Shown: positions 35,425-45,435 of the stretch, piece after piece
Layout of the letters: every line of letters begins with the position of its first letter
Numbering within the stretch: position 1 is the stretch's first letter
Assembly: GCF_007981265.1 (NCBI RefSeq)
Contig: NZ_CP034363.1
Location: 620,001 to 684,000 of the forward strand
Length of the DNA stretch: 64,000 nt
DNA from: Pantoea sp. CCBC3-3-1
Lineage (GTDB): Bacteria > Pseudomonadota > Gammaproteobacteria > Enterobacterales > Enterobacteriaceae
Direction: 5' to 3'
Made by a program: the position numbers and the translations under genes
Notes under the pieces: generated by a model
The model's database searches: none
What the model saw: the letters and a program-made list of their open reading frames with translations, nothing else
What the model was told of the DNA's origin: nothing

Positions 35425-36660
35425 ATGCAGGAACGACAGGCCACCGCCCAGAGCGACCTCTTTTCGGGCGCGGGCAGTAACAATCCGCTGGTTGCGGCGG
35501 CAAATCCCTTACTGAACGCCATCCCTCAAATCCGCCATTCGGTGACGCACGCCGATCCCGCCGGTTTACGCCAGCGGTTAATCGACGAGATGCGCCAGTT
35601 TGAAATGAACTGCCAGCGCGCCGGGCTACCCTATGAAGTGATTATCGGCGCACGTTACTGCCTGTGTACCGCGCTGGACGAAGCCGCCGCGCTAACGCCG
35701 TGGGGCAGCCGTGGCGTCTGGCCGGGGCAGGGGCTACTGGTCACCTTCCATAACGAAACCTGGGGCGGCGAGAAGTTTTTCCAGCTGCTGGCCAAGCTGT
35801 CGCAGAACCCTCGCGAACAGATTGTGCTGCTGGAGCTGATCAACTTCTGCCTGCAACTCGGTTTTGAAGGGCGCTACCGCGTACTGGACAACGGTCGTTC
35901 GCAGCTGGAAACCATCAAGCAGCGCCTGTTGCAGATGATCCGTTCAGTGCGTGGCGGCTATGCACCGCCGCTTTCGCCCCATCCGGAAGATCATCCGGTG
36001 ACGCGCAAATTGTGGCGTCCGGTCGTGCCGCTGTGGGCCTGTACCGCGCTGGTCGGTTTCCTCGCCTGTCTGCTCTATATCCTGCTTAACTGGCGGCTGG
36101 GCGATGCCACCAGCCCGGTGCTGGCGGCGGTGTATCAAACGCCGCTGCCGGAAGTGACGATTCACAATCCGGCACCGCCTGCGCCAGCCGCGCTAAACCT
36201 GAAAGCGTTCCTGCGTCCTGAAATTGAACAGGGGCTGGTTTCGGTGAAAGACGAAGCGGATCAGAGCGTGGTGACGCTGAAAGGCGACGGCCTGTTTACC
36301 TCGGGTTCCACCGCCGTGCGTGGGCGCTACGAAGAGGTGTTGGATCGCGTTGCCCAGGCCATGAACAACGTCAGCGGCCGCATCCTGGTGATTGGCTACA
36401 GCGATAACGTGCCGATCCGCAGCGCGCGTTTTGCTTCGAACTACGAGCTGTCACTGGCGCGAGCGCAGTCCGTTCAGGAACGGTTGCAGCAGAGTTTAGG
36501 TCAGCCGCAACGCGTGAAGGCGGAAGGGCGGGGCGAAACCAATCCGCTGGTGCCGAACACCACCGCAGAGAACCGCGCGCGTAACCGTCGTGTTGATATT
36601 ACGCTGTTGGTCGCACCCGACAGCACCCGCGCGGAACTGACGTCGCAGCAAGGAAATTAA
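35425..36660 (+). CDS. tssL: T6SS membrane protein TssL with OmpA-like domain
   Basis: 411 residues. The DotU/IcmH domain (about 20-190; YLCTALDEAAALTPWG-type segment) is followed by one TM helix near 205-225 and a C-terminal OmpA-like peptidoglycan-binding domain (residues about 285-400; IGYSDNVPIRSARFASNYEL, GRGETNPL, NRARNRRVDI). Extended TssL of this kind anchors the membrane complex to the cell wall. It overlaps nothing and lies one base after tssK. Confidence 0.95.
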   Translation: MQERQATAQSDLFSGAGSNNPLVAAANPLLNAIPQIRHSVTHADPAGLRQRLIDEMRQFEMNCQRAGLPYEVIIGARYCLCTALDEAAALTPWGSRGVWPGQGLLVTFHNETWGGEKFFQLLAKLSQNPREQIVLLELINFCLQLGFEGRYRVLDNGRSQLETIKQRLLQMIRSVRGGYAPPLSPHPEDHPVTRKLWRPVVPLWACTALVGFLACLLYILLNWRLGDATSPVLAAVYQTPLPEVTIHNPAPPAPAALNLKAFLRPEIEQGLVSVKDEADQSVVTLKGDGLFTSGSTAVRGRYEEVLDRVAQAMNNVSGRILVIGYSDNVPIRSARFASNYELSLARAQSVQERLQQSLGQPQRVKAEGRGETNPLVPNTTAENRARNRRVDITLLVAPDSTRAELTSQQGN

Positions 36661-36663
36661 CGG

Positions 36664-39600
36664 ATGCTGAATATTCTTTTTGCCATCATGACCAACCGGC
36701 TGATGTGGGGATTTATCGGCATCACCGCGCTGTCGTTTATCATCTGGGTGATCGGGCCGGTGTTTTCGATTGTCGACTCCCGCCCGCTGGAGCCGGAAGT
36801 TAACCGCCAAATCAGTATCGCTTTGCTTTACATCGCCTGGGGCCTGAGCAACGTGGTGCCGCGCGTTTACAACGCCTGGCTGAACCGCAAACTGATGGGC
36901 AGCCTGAAAACCACGCCGGAAGATGAAGCCGGCGATCATAAACGTCTGACCAGCGAAGATCGCGTGCTGGCCGAGCGCTTTAACGAAGCGCAGGAGCTGC
37001 TGAAAAAAGCCCACTTCAGCCGTGCCGGAAATCGCCGCTGGACGCAGCGCTTCAGCCGCCAGTACCTCTATCAGCTGCCGTGGTACGTCATTATCGGTGC
37101 GCCGGGCGCAGGTAAAACGACGGCGCTGGTGAACTCCGGCTTGCAGTTCCCGCTGGCGGATCGCTTCGGCAAGGCCGCACTGCGCGGCATCGGCGGCACG
37201 CGAAACTGTGACTGGTGGTTCACTAACGAAGCGGTGCTGCTGGATACGGCAGGGCGCTACACCACGCAGGAAAGCGATCGGCAGCAGGATGCCAGCGAGT
37301 GGAACAAATTCGTCGGGCTGCTGCGTAAATACCGTGGCCGTCAGCCGATTAACGGCGTCATCGTTACCGTCAGCGTTTCCGACCTGCTTTCTCAATCGGC
37401 AGAAGCGTCACGCGAGCAGGCGCTCTCGCTGCGCCAGAGGCTGATGGAGCTGCACGAACAGCTGGGGATCCGCTTCCCGGTTTACGTCATGGTGACCAAA
37501 ACCGACCTGTTGAAAGGTTTTCGCGCTTACTTCGCCAAATTCGACAAAGCGCAGCGCGATCAGGTTTGGGGCTTTACCTTTCCGTGGGAACGTGCAAAGC
37601 ATGCCGATTTCGATTTGCACAGCGCCTTCACGCAGGAATATGCGCTGCTTCAACAGCGTCTGGATGCCGGTTTGCCGGACACGCTGCTGGCGGAAAGCGA
37701 CGCGCAGGCCCGCGCCGAAAGCTATCTGTTCCCGCAGGAGTTCGCCGCGCTGCGTCCTCTGTTGAACGACTATCTGGAAACGGTCTTCAGCCGCTCCAAC
37801 TTTGAAACCCAGTTCTCGCCGCGTGGCATTTACTTTGCCAGCGGTACGCAGGAAGGCCTGCCGTTTGACCGCGTGATGGGCGAACTGACCCGCGCGCTGC
37901 ATCTGCCACAGAGTGAAGGCGGCAACAGCGGCTCGTGGGACAACGTGAATAAAGAAGCACCGATACCGGGCAACAAAGGCCAGAGCTTCTTCCTGAAAGA
38001 TCTGCTGCAAAACGTCATTTTCCAGGAAGCGGGACTGGCGGGCAGCAATCGCTGGTGGGAACTGCGTAATCGCGCCGTGCTGTGGTCTGGCTATGTTGCG
38101 CTGGCCAGCGCGCTGGTGATTGCGGCGCTGCTGTGGAGCACCAGCTACAGCAACAACAAAAGCTATCTGGCGGAAGTGCAGGCTAAGGTGCCGCAGGTGG
38201 CGGCGCTGAGCAATCATTTGCAGACCGGCAATCTGACCGACCTGTATGCGCTGCTGCCTTACCTCAATGGCGTATTGCATCTGCCGGAAAGTGAAGATTT
38301 TGACCTGAACGATCCGCCGCTAACGCGCCGTATGGGGCTCTATCGCGGCGGCGAAGTCAGCGATGCGACGATGGCGCTGTATCAGAAATCGCTGAAGCAG
38401 CTGTTGATGCCGCAGGTCGCCCAGCTGATCACCACCTGGCTGCGCAATGACAACGGCAGCGATGCGGACTACAGCTATGAAGCGCTGAAGGCATATCAGA
38501 TGCTTTATCAGCCAAAGCATTACGACGGCAAGTTCCTGCATGCGTGGGTGATGCTGAATATTCAGCGTAATCAGCCGCAAAGCGTGACTCAGGCGCAGAT
38601 CAAACAGCTCGACTGGCATCTGGCCCAGCTGCTGGAAACGCAGATTCAGGCCTCACCTTATGCAAAGGATGATGCACTGATAAAGCGCGAGCAGGCGCTG
38701 ATTAATCAGATGCCGCTGTCGCAGCGCGTCTATGGCCGCCTCAAGCGCCTGCTGGAACGCGATGAAAGCCTGAAAGCGGTCTCGCTGGCTTCGCTGGGTG
38801 GCCCGCAGAGCGAACTGGTACTGTCGCGTAAAAGCGGCAAATCCATTAGCGACGGCATTCCTGGCCTGTTTACCCCGGAAGGCTACTGGAACAGCTTCGA
38901 CAAAAAAATTGCCGCCGTCACCTCCGGGCTGCACAGCGATGACCAGTGGGTGCTTGGCGGTGCCGTGCAGGATGAAAACAAAGCGCAAACTGACTACGCG
39001 GTTCGCCAGCTCTATATGGATGACTACATCCGCCAGTGGGACGGGTTACTCCAGGACATCCAGCTGAATAACAGCGCGGATTTGTCGCAGCGCATTAACA
39101 CGGCACGGCTGCTTTCCAGCAGCAGTTCACCGTTGCGTAAACTGGTTATCAATCTCAGCCACTATCTGGTGCTGGATAAAGCGCTACCGGTCGGAGACAA
39201 AACGAAAGGCGAGCAGCCTGCGCAAAGCAGCGCCAGCAGCACGCTGGAGGCGCTGTTCCATTCTCGGCAGGCCACCACGGCAGCAGCACAGCCACAAACG
39301 CCTGAGCAGACAGTGACTGCTCACTTTGCACCAATAAGCGAACTGGCGCAGCCGCTGGAAAAAGGCGGTAAAACCATCGCCTTTGACGATTTCCTCAAGC
39401 AGATCGATGACCTCTATCGCTACCTGACAGCGGTACAGGATGCGGCCAACAGCGGGATGCCGCCGCCGGCCAGTGAAGCAATCAGTCGCTTGCAGGCCAG
39501 TGCCGGACGCCTGCCGGGTTCCTTGCAGAACATGTTTACCAGCATGGCGGTCGGGGCCAGCAGCGACACGCAGCGCCGCGATCTGGATAACGTGCGTAAA

Positions 39601-40275
39601 CGCATTAACGTGGAAGTGGGCAGCTTCTGCCGTCAGGCGATTGCCGGTCGTTATCCGCTGTCGCGCTCTGGTCGCAGCGAAGTCACGCCGGACGATCTGG
39701 CCCGCATGTTTGCGCCAGGCTCCGGCCTTATGGACAGCTTCTTCCGCGACAACCTGGCGAACAAGGTCGATACCACGCAGGCTAACTGGCGCTTCACGCC
39801 GGGCATTGATGGCAAAACCTTGCCGGGTGGCGAAAGCGTGCTGCGGCCTTTCCAGCAGGCGCAGAATATTCGTGATGCATTCTTTGCTAACGGCGCAACC
39901 TCGCCTTCTTATCGCGTCACCATTCGTACCCTGCAAATGGATAACGACATCCTGACGCTGACGCTGGATGTGGACGGACAGCTGCTGCGCTACAGCCACG
40001 GCCCTCAGGCACAGCAGCTGATGAGCTGGCCGGGACCGGGCGGTACCAGTCAGGTGCGCATGCAGCTCGGCTTAGCCAACGGCACCACGGCAACCTTAGT
40101 GACCAACGGTGCCTGGGCGCTGAACCGCTTCTTTGACCGCGCGCAGCTCTCATCGGGCAGTAGCGCGCTGAGCCGTCAGGCTACTTTTAACGCTAACGGG
40201 CACCGCGTGACGCTGGAATTTACGCCAAACAGCATCCGCAACCCGTTCCAGCTACCCGGCTTCAGCTGCCCATGA
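36664..40275 (+). CDS. tssM: T6SS inner-membrane protein TssM (IcmF)
   Basis: 1203 residues. Two TM helices at the N-terminus (about 8-30 and 44-62) precede the cytoplasmic NTPase domain with Walker A GAPGAGKTT near 145 and VLLDTAGRY near 195. A third TM near 480 (YVALASALVIAALLW) leads to the large periplasmic part with a C-terminal IcmF domain and a DUF1215 region. It forms the trans-envelope core with TssL and TssJ. The stop overlaps an ATG. Confidence 0.96.
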   Translation: MLNILFAIMTNRLMWGFIGITALSFIIWVIGPVFSIVDSRPLEPEVNRQISIALLYIAWGLSNVVPRVYNAWLNRKLMGSLKTTPEDEAGDHKRLTSEDRVLAERFNEAQELLKKAHFSRAGNRRWTQRFSRQYLYQLPWYVIIGAPGAGKTTALVNSGLQFPLADRFGKAALRGIGGTRNCDWWFTNEAVLLDTAGRYTTQESDRQQDASEWNKFVGLLRKYRGRQPINGVIVTVSVSDLLSQSAEASREQALSLRQRLMELHEQLGIRFPVYVMVTKTDLLKGFRAYFAKFDKAQRDQVWGFTFPWERAKHADFDLHSAFTQEYALLQQRLDAGLPDTLLAESDAQARAESYLFPQEFAALRPLLNDYLETVFSRSNFETQFSPRGIYFASGTQEGLPFDRVMGELTRALHLPQSEGGNSGSWDNVNKEAPIPGNKGQSFFLKDLLQNVIFQEAGLAGSNRWWELRNRAVLWSGYVALASALVIAALLWSTSYSNNKSYLAEVQAKVPQVAALSNHLQTGNLTDLYALLPYLNGVLHLPESEDFDLNDPPLTRRMGLYRGGEVSDATMALYQKSLKQLLMPQVAQLITTWLRNDNGSDADYSYEALKAYQMLYQPKHYDGKFLHAWVMLNIQRNQPQSVTQAQIKQLDWHLAQLLETQIQASPYAKDDALIKREQALINQMPLSQRVYGRLKRLLERDESLKAVSLASLGGPQSELVLSRKSGKSISDGIPGLFTPEGYWNSFDKKIAAVTSGLHSDDQWVLGGAVQDENKAQTDYAVRQLYMDDYIRQWDGLLQDIQLNNSADLSQRINTARLLSSSSSPLRKLVINLSHYLVLDKALPVGDKTKGEQPAQSSASSTLEALFHSRQATTAAAQPQTPEQTVTAHFAPISELAQPLEKGGKTIAFDDFLKQIDDLYRYLTAVQDAANSGMPPPASEAISRLQASAGRLPGSLQNMFTSMAVGASSDTQRRDLDNVRKRINVEVGSFCRQAIAGRYPLSRSGRSEVTPDDLARMFAPGSGLMDSFFRDNLANKVDTTQANWRFTPGIDGKTLPGGESVLRPFQQAQNIRDAFFANGATSPSYRVTIRTLQMDNDILTLTLDVDGQLLRYSHGPQAQQLMSWPGPGGTSQVRMQLGLANGTTATLVTNGAWALNRFFDRAQLSSGSSALSRQATFNANGHRVTLEFTPNSIRNPFQLPGFSCP

Positions 40276-40289
40276 TCAGGGAAAATACA

Positions 40290-41000
40290 ATGAGTCAGAC
40301 ACCTGCACCTTGCTGGTATGGAAAACTGCCGAGCGGCGGTGATTTTATCAAACGCCGCTTCCCCGATGCGCTTTTGCAGCAGTGGACCCACTGGTTTCAG
40401 GTGGGGTTGCTGAACTGGCAGGAGAGCGAGCCGCCACGGGCCGAGGGGGAACGCCAGTTCAGCCAGGCACCGGTCTGGAACTTCATTGTTCCACCGATGC
40501 TGGGCAGCCAGCAGGTACAGATGGGCTGTCTGATGCCCGCCCGCGACAGCGTTGGCCGCCAGTATCCGCTTTGTGCCCTGATGACCTTCTCGCCGCAAAG
40601 CTGGACGCAGCAGCAGCTGGCGATGGCGGGCGACTGGTATCAGCAGCTGGGCCGCACGTTGCTGCACGCGGTGCGCAACGGCTTCTCTGCGGAACAGCTG
40701 GATCAGGCGCTGCTGACGATACCGCCGCCGCCGGTGCCGCAGCACAAGCCGCAGTCGGACATCCTCGATGTTATCGGTTATCAGGATGGTCACAGCACGC
40801 TGAGCTGGCGACGCGTTTCAGACTGCTTCGATCCGCAGCATTACACCAGTTTCTGGTGGACCAATCAGACCGACGGCTGTCCGCTTTACACCCATGTCCA
40901 CAGCGGCAACTTTACCGGCCAGCTGTTCTCAATGCTGTTCGACCCGGCAGCGGGTGCCAAACCTGGCCGCCACGGTCTTTACCCGCCGATGTTTGAGTAA
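40290..41000 (+). CDS. tagF: T6SS-associated protein TagF
   Basis: 236 residues from ATG 40290 with AGGGA upstream; an ATG at 40272 overlaps the tssM stop but has a poorer site. N-terminal PCWYGKLPSGGDFIKRRFP and FIVPPMLGSQQVQMGCLMPARDSVGRQYPL mark TagF, which represses T6SS at the post-translational level, in other species through Fha. Here TagH (FHA) and a PP2C phosphatase are in the same locus, which fits that threonine-phosphorylation control. Confidence 0.92.
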   Translation: MSQTPAPCWYGKLPSGGDFIKRRFPDALLQQWTHWFQVGLLNWQESEPPRAEGERQFSQAPVWNFIVPPMLGSQQVQMGCLMPARDSVGRQYPLCALMTFSPQSWTQQQLAMAGDWYQQLGRTLLHAVRNGFSAEQLDQALLTIPPPPVPQHKPQSDILDVIGYQDGHSTLSWRRVSDCFDPQHYTSFWWTNQTDGCPLYTHVHSGNFTGQLFSMLFDPAAGAKPGRHGLYPPMFE

Positions 41001-41013
41001 TTAAGGAATCGCC

Positions 41014-42033
41014 ATGAATATTGATGAGTTACTGGCTCCTGTCAGTAATGACCAGCCGTGTGGGGAGAACCTCGAGTATGACGCTGACTACATGGCTATG
41101 GAGCAGGCCAGCGCGGGCAAAGCGGAGCAGCAGTTTGGCGACACCATCATTCCTGCGGAACCCGCCGACTGGAACAAAGTTGAGAAGCTGGCCAGCGGCC
41201 TGCTGACCCGCACCAAAGACCTGCGCGTGATGCTGGCGCTGACGCGTGCCTGGACGCAGCTGCGCGGCCTGAGCGGCTATGCCGACGGCCTTCAACTGAT
41301 TAAACAGTCGCTGCTGCTTTACTGGGAACCGCTGTGGCCGGTGCTGGAAGAGGACGGGCAGTACGATCCTTTTTACCGCATCAACGCGCTGGCGTCTCTC
41401 AGTGATAAGTCAGCACTAACGCTCGCTTTACGTCAGTCGCTGCTGCTGCGTAACGCCTCCGACCAGCTTTCCCTGCGCGATGCCTGTAGCCTGCTCGACG
41501 GCAGCAAAAGCGAATGTCCTGAATTTCCCGGCGGCAGCGCGCGGCTGCTGGATGAGCTGGCTCGCGGTGAACAACCGGGTATCGCCGCTATCCTCAGCAT
41601 AAGTGAGCGGTTACAAACCATTCGTGAAACGCTGACTGAACACCTGGGCGAGAGCGGCGTGCCGGAAATGGAACAGCTGCTGAAAACGGTGAATACCGTG
41701 GCGCAGGCGTGTGAAATGACCGACCTCACTATGCTGATGCCCACCACCTCTACAGCAGAAGAGGCGGCAAGTGCGCCGCCGCAAAACCAGCCCGCTAAAG
41801 CGCCTCGCGTGGAAGCGGACTGGCGCAGCGTGCAGCTCACCTCACGTGCCGATGCGCAACTGATGCTGGAAAAAGTGAAGCACTATTTTGTTCAGCATGA
41901 ACCGAGCCATCCGGCACCGCTGATGATTGACCGCGTACAGCGGATGGTAGAAATGGACTTTATGAGCATTATTCGCGATCTGGCCCCGGACGGCGTGCAT
42001 CAGCTGGAAAATATTTTCGGACGTCGCGACTGA
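41014..42033 (+). CDS. tssA: T6SS protein TssA
   Basis: 339 residues. The ImpA N-terminal domain contains DQPCGENLEYDADYMAME, SGLLTRTKDLRVMLALTRAW and YWEPLWPVL. The C-terminal part has the LMIDRVQRMVEMDFMSII pattern. TssA primes sheath and tube polymerisation at the baseplate. It lies 13 bp after tagF. Confidence 0.93.
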   Translation: MNIDELLAPVSNDQPCGENLEYDADYMAMEQASAGKAEQQFGDTIIPAEPADWNKVEKLASGLLTRTKDLRVMLALTRAWTQLRGLSGYADGLQLIKQSLLLYWEPLWPVLEEDGQYDPFYRINALASLSDKSALTLALRQSLLLRNASDQLSLRDACSLLDGSKSECPEFPGGSARLLDELARGEQPGIAAILSISERLQTIRETLTEHLGESGVPEMEQLLKTVNTVAQACEMTDLTMLMPTTSTAEEAASAPPQNQPAKAPRVEADWRSVQLTSRADAQLMLEKVKHYFVQHEPSHPAPLMIDRVQRMVEMDFMSIIRDLAPDGVHQLENIFGRRD

Positions 42034-42129
42034 TAACCCTGACATTCCTCGCGCCTGCACTGAATAAATCACTCCCGCGACCCAGTCGCTTCGTTAAATT
42101 TTTAATCGCACATACCCTTGGAGAACATC

Positions 42130-42654
42130 ATGGCTGGTAAATCCAGCGGGCAAAAATTTATCGCCCGCAACCGCGCGCCGCGCGTTCAGATTGAGTACGA
42201 CGTAGAGATCTATGGTGCGGAACGTAAAATTCAGCTGCCTTTTGTTATGGGCGTTTTGGCCGATCTGGTCGGCAAGCCTGTTGAAGGGCTGCCAGCCGTC
42301 GATGAGCGTAAATTCCTCGAAATCGACATCGACAATTTCGACGAGCGCATGAAATCGCTGAAGCCACGCGTCGCGTTCCAGGCAGAAAACACCCTGACCG
42401 GTGAAGGTAATCTGAACATCGATCTGACCTTCAACAGCATGGAAGATTTCTCGCCGGATGCGGTAGCCCGTAACGTTGAGCCGCTGAACAAGCTGCTCGA
42501 CGCGCGAACTCAGCTTTCCAACCTGCTGACCTATATGGACGGCAAAAACGGCGCGGAAGAGCTGATCGCTAAAATCCTACAGGATCCAACGCTGCTGAAA
42601 TCGCTGAGCCATCTGCCAAAGCAATCTGACGCGACTAAAGACGGAGACGAGTAA
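42130..42654 (+). CDS. tssB: T6SS small sheath protein TssB
   Basis: 174 residues from ATG 42130 with GGAG upstream. The sequence RAPRVQIEYDVEIYGAERKI, LPFVMGVLADLVGKP and a C-terminal helix LLTYMDGKNGAEELI are typical of TssB (VipA). With TssC it builds the contractile sheath. Its stop overlaps the tssC start (TAATG). Confidence 0.97.
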   Translation: MAGKSSGQKFIARNRAPRVQIEYDVEIYGAERKIQLPFVMGVLADLVGKPVEGLPAVDERKFLEIDIDNFDERMKSLKPRVAFQAENTLTGEGNLNIDLTFNSMEDFSPDAVARNVEPLNKLLDARTQLSNLLTYMDGKNGAEELIAKILQDPTLLKSLSHLPKQSDATKDGDE

Positions 42655-44153
42655 TGAGCAACTCTTCCCAACTTGACCAACAGCAACAGCCACAGGCATA
42701 CAGCCAGGACGAATTCAGCGCGCTGCTGAACAAAGAATTTCGTCCTAAAACCGACTCTGCCCGTGATGCGGTAGAAAGCGCGGTAAAAACGCTGGCGCAG
42801 CAGGCGCTGGAAAACACCGTTACGGTTTCTGACGATGCCTATCGCACCATTCAGGCGCTGATTGCTGAGATCGACGAGAAGCTGTCGAAGCAGGTTAATC
42901 AGATCATCCATCACGACGATTTCCAGAAACTGGAAGGCGCGTGGCGCGGCCTGAGCTACCTGGTCAACAACACCGAAACCGACGAGATGCTGAAGATTCG
43001 CTTTATGAGCATCTCCAAGCAGGAGCTGGGCCGCACGCTGAAGCGTTATAAAGGCGTGGGCTGGGACCAGAGCCCGATCTTCAAGAAAATCTACGAAGAA
43101 GAGTATGGCCAGTTTGGCGGCGAGCCGTTTGGCTGCCTGGTGGGCGACTACTACTTCGATCACAGCCCGCAGGACGTTGAGCTGCTGAGCGAAATGGCGC
43201 GCATCGGCGCGGCGTCTCACTGCCCGTTCATCACCGGCACCGCGCCGGGCGTAATGCAGATGGAGTCCTGGCAGGAGCTGGCGAACCCACGCGACCTGAC
43301 CAAAATCTTCCAGAACAGCGAATATGCCGCCTGGCGCAGCCTGCGTGAGTCAGAAGACGCGCGCTATCTGGGCATGGTTATGCCTCGCTTCCTGTCTCGT
43401 CTGCCTTACGGCATTCGCAGCAACCCGGTCGACAGCTTCGATTTTGAAGAAGAAACCGAAGGCGCGGATCACGGTAACTATACCTGGACCAACGCAGCTT
43501 ATGCGATGGCGGCTAACATCAACCGCTCCTTCAAAGAGTTTGGCTGGTGTACCTCTATTCGCGGCGTGGAATCGGGCGGCGCGGTAGAAAACCTGCCTTG
43601 CCACACTTTCCCAAGCGATGATGGCGGCGTGGACATGAAATGCCCAACCGAAATCGCTATCAGCGATCGTCGTGAAGCCGAGCTGGCAAAAAACGGCTTT
43701 ATGCCGCTGGTACACCGCAAAAACTCTGACTTCGCCGCCTTTATTGGCGCGCAGTCGCTGCAAAAGCCTGCGGAATACCACGATCCGGACGCCACCGCTA
43801 ACGCACGTCTGGCCGCGCGCCTGCCGTACCTGTTCGCCTGCTGCCGCTTTGCGCACTACCTGAAGTGCATCGTGCGCGACAAGATCGGTTCTTTCCGCGA
43901 GCGCGAAGAGATGGAACGCTGGCTGAACGACTGGGTGATGAACTACGTGGATGGCGATCCGGCCAACTCCTCGCAGGAAACCAAATCCCGCAAGCCGCTG
44001 GCTTCTGCCGAAGTGCTGGTGGAAGAGCTGGAAGACAACCCGGGCTACTACGCCGCGAAATTCTTCCTGCGTCCGCACTACCAGCTGGAAGGCCTGACCG
44101 TGTCGCTGCGTCTGGTCTCTAAACTGCCTTCACTGAAAAGTGATGATGCTTAA
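42654..44153 (+). CDS. tssC: T6SS large sheath protein TssC
   Basis: 499 residues. Typical stretches are LEGAWRGLSYLVNNTETDEM, FGCLVGDYYFDHSPQDVELL, EETEGADHGNYTWTNAAYAM and GWCTSIRGVESGG. The C-terminal domain carries AKFFLRPHYQLEGLTVSLRL. It interlocks with TssB to form the sheath that ClpV disassembles. A hairpin with T residues follows. Confidence 0.97.
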   Translation: MSNSSQLDQQQQPQAYSQDEFSALLNKEFRPKTDSARDAVESAVKTLAQQALENTVTVSDDAYRTIQALIAEIDEKLSKQVNQIIHHDDFQKLEGAWRGLSYLVNNTETDEMLKIRFMSISKQELGRTLKRYKGVGWDQSPIFKKIYEEEYGQFGGEPFGCLVGDYYFDHSPQDVELLSEMARIGAASHCPFITGTAPGVMQMESWQELANPRDLTKIFQNSEYAAWRSLRESEDARYLGMVMPRFLSRLPYGIRSNPVDSFDFEEETEGADHGNYTWTNAAYAMAANINRSFKEFGWCTSIRGVESGGAVENLPCHTFPSDDGGVDMKCPTEIAISDRREAELAKNGFMPLVHRKNSDFAAFIGAQSLQKPAEYHDPDATANARLAARLPYLFACCRFAHYLKCIVRDKIGSFREREEMERWLNDWVMNYVDGDPANSSQETKSRKPLASAEVLVEELEDNPGYYAAKFFLRPHYQLEGLTVSLRLVSKLPSLKSDDA

Positions 44154-44165
44154 GAACGGCCGATC

Positions 44166-44192
44166 AAAAAGGGACGCCTGATTTCCCTTTTC
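44166..44192 (+). terminator. Hairpin after tssC
   Basis: A perfect 8-bp stem AAAAGGGA / TCCCTTTT lies 13 bp after tssC and ends in TTTTC. It may partly end the upstream transcript before the cargo slot. Confidence 0.5.
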
Positions 44193-44338
44193 CGGCTAAA
44201 GAGAACTTATCTCTTGAATGTGTGAACTGCCTGAGACGCGCCAGTTCGTCTCAGGTATCGCTTTCTTTTCTGTAAGAAAAAGATGACCTTTTGAAAGGCT
44301 GATAGCCAAAACAATCATAACGAAAAAGGATATGCGAC

Positions 44339-44998
44339 ATGAACTCAGCAAAAAGTATCGCCGACGGAATGTTAAAGCTGTTTGATACCAAAAAAAAATC
44401 GGGTGTTGAAACGTTTATGGTGAGTGCACTGAGTGGTTTTACCAGCATTCCTGGCGATCTTTATGCACTGACCAAAGACTTTCTTGACAGCGATCACCGC
44501 TGGGATAACGAAACGGACCGTATTCGTCTTATTACGTTATTGAAAAAAGGCGCAACCAGTGATGATCTGAAACGACTTATAAAATTGGTCGTTGAGCAAT
44601 ACGTAAAAAGACTGGATGAAGAGCATTTAGAAAAAATGCTGGTAAAGATGGGGGGTAAAAATGCAGGCTCATTCGCGTTTAAGTACCTGTTCGTAAATGA
44701 AATTGTGTCAAAGTTTTTTAGCCGGGTGATCCCTAAGTTTTTGTTTAGTGCAGGTATGACCGGGATAATTACTATCGGGGCATCCGTATCACGCTCGATT
44801 TATACTTCTCGGGATTTGATGAAGAAAAACAGTGAAGTTTATACACTTCTTCGTGGTGCTGGCGATCTTGATCTCCTCTACTTTGTGGTAGAAGACAATG
44901 TTGAACCCTGGTTAGATGCAATTGCGCTGCAACAAAAAAATTCCCCATTAGCAAATGAGGTTTTCAATAACTTTATTACAGGGCTAAACGATGTTTAA
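44339..44998 (+). CDS. Hypothetical protein in the tssC-hcp cargo slot
   Basis: 219 residues, ATG at 44339 with AAGGA upstream. No known family is recognised. It is helical, with one or two hydrophobic helices in the middle (about 128-152, FLFSAGMTGIITIGASVSRSI) and basic flanks. It overlaps a small membrane protein gene by 8 bp. Codon use is more AT-rich than in the neighbouring core genes, and the position between tssC and hcp is a usual site for effector or accessory genes. An effector role is therefore possible but unproven. Confidence 0.55.
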   Translation: MNSAKSIADGMLKLFDTKKKSGVETFMVSALSGFTSIPGDLYALTKDFLDSDHRWDNETDRIRLITLLKKGATSDDLKRLIKLVVEQYVKRLDEEHLEKMLVKMGGKNAGSFAFKYLFVNEIVSKFFSRVIPKFLFSAGMTGIITIGASVSRSIYTSRDLMKKNSEVYTLLRGAGDLDLLYFVVEDNVEPWLDAIALQQKNSPLANEVFNNFITGLNDV

Positions 44999-45197
44999 AA
45001 AAACAGCCATGTATTTGGTAAGTTATGTCCTGACATTTTTCTCTGTTTTGGCTTTTGTAACTTGTCTGGGATATTACCTTCTGTTTTTTGACTGGCACAC
45101 TTCTGCAATGAGCATCGCTATCAACGCAGTAGTCATTTTGTTATCCATCACTGCGTCGATCGCCATCTATGGCTTTGCGGAAAAGCTTAAAAAATGA
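44991..45197 (+). CDS. Small two-TM membrane protein, partner of the 219-residue gene
   Basis: 68 residues. Two TM helices at about 6-30 and 37-60 leave a short loop and a basic end (EKLKK). It starts inside the end of the upstream gene, so the two are translated together. Small hydrophobic proteins after a membrane-active effector are often immunity proteins, but that is inference here. Confidence 0.5.
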   Translation: MFKKTAMYLVSYVLTFFSVLAFVTCLGYYLLFFDWHTSAMSIAINAVVILLSITASIAIYGFAEKLKK

Positions 45198-45198
45198 G

Positions 45199-45414
45199 TT
45201 AAGGACGTTTTTTTCGGGCGATCTTTATTAACAACAGATTCATCGTCAGGCAGAGTGCGGTAAATAGTATTTTCCCTGCAATTAATCCAGATGATGTCAG
45301 ATCAAAATGTTCATAGCGTGTGACCAGGTAAATTGAACCAATAACATCAGTTACTGCATAGAGCGAGAGCAATGATAATATTATTATCAGGATAGTTGAT
45401 GTGATTTTTTTCAT
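45199..45414 (-). CDS. Small hydrophobic protein, reverse strand
   Basis: 71 residues from ATG 45414, with GAGG 9-10 bases upstream; a longer frame to 45435 has less support. An N-terminal TM helix (LIIILSLLSLYAVTDVIGSIYLV) and a second near 45-63 are visible, ending RKKRP. It is the only gene of the T6SS locus on this strand. It has no known family and could be a stray or regulatory membrane protein. Confidence 0.4.
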   Translation of the reverse strand: MKKITSTILIIILSLLSLYAVTDVIGSIYLVTRYEHFDLTSSGLIAGKILFTALCLTMNLLLIKIARKKRP

Positions 45415-45435
45415 ATTTATTTCCTCGTTAAACAT

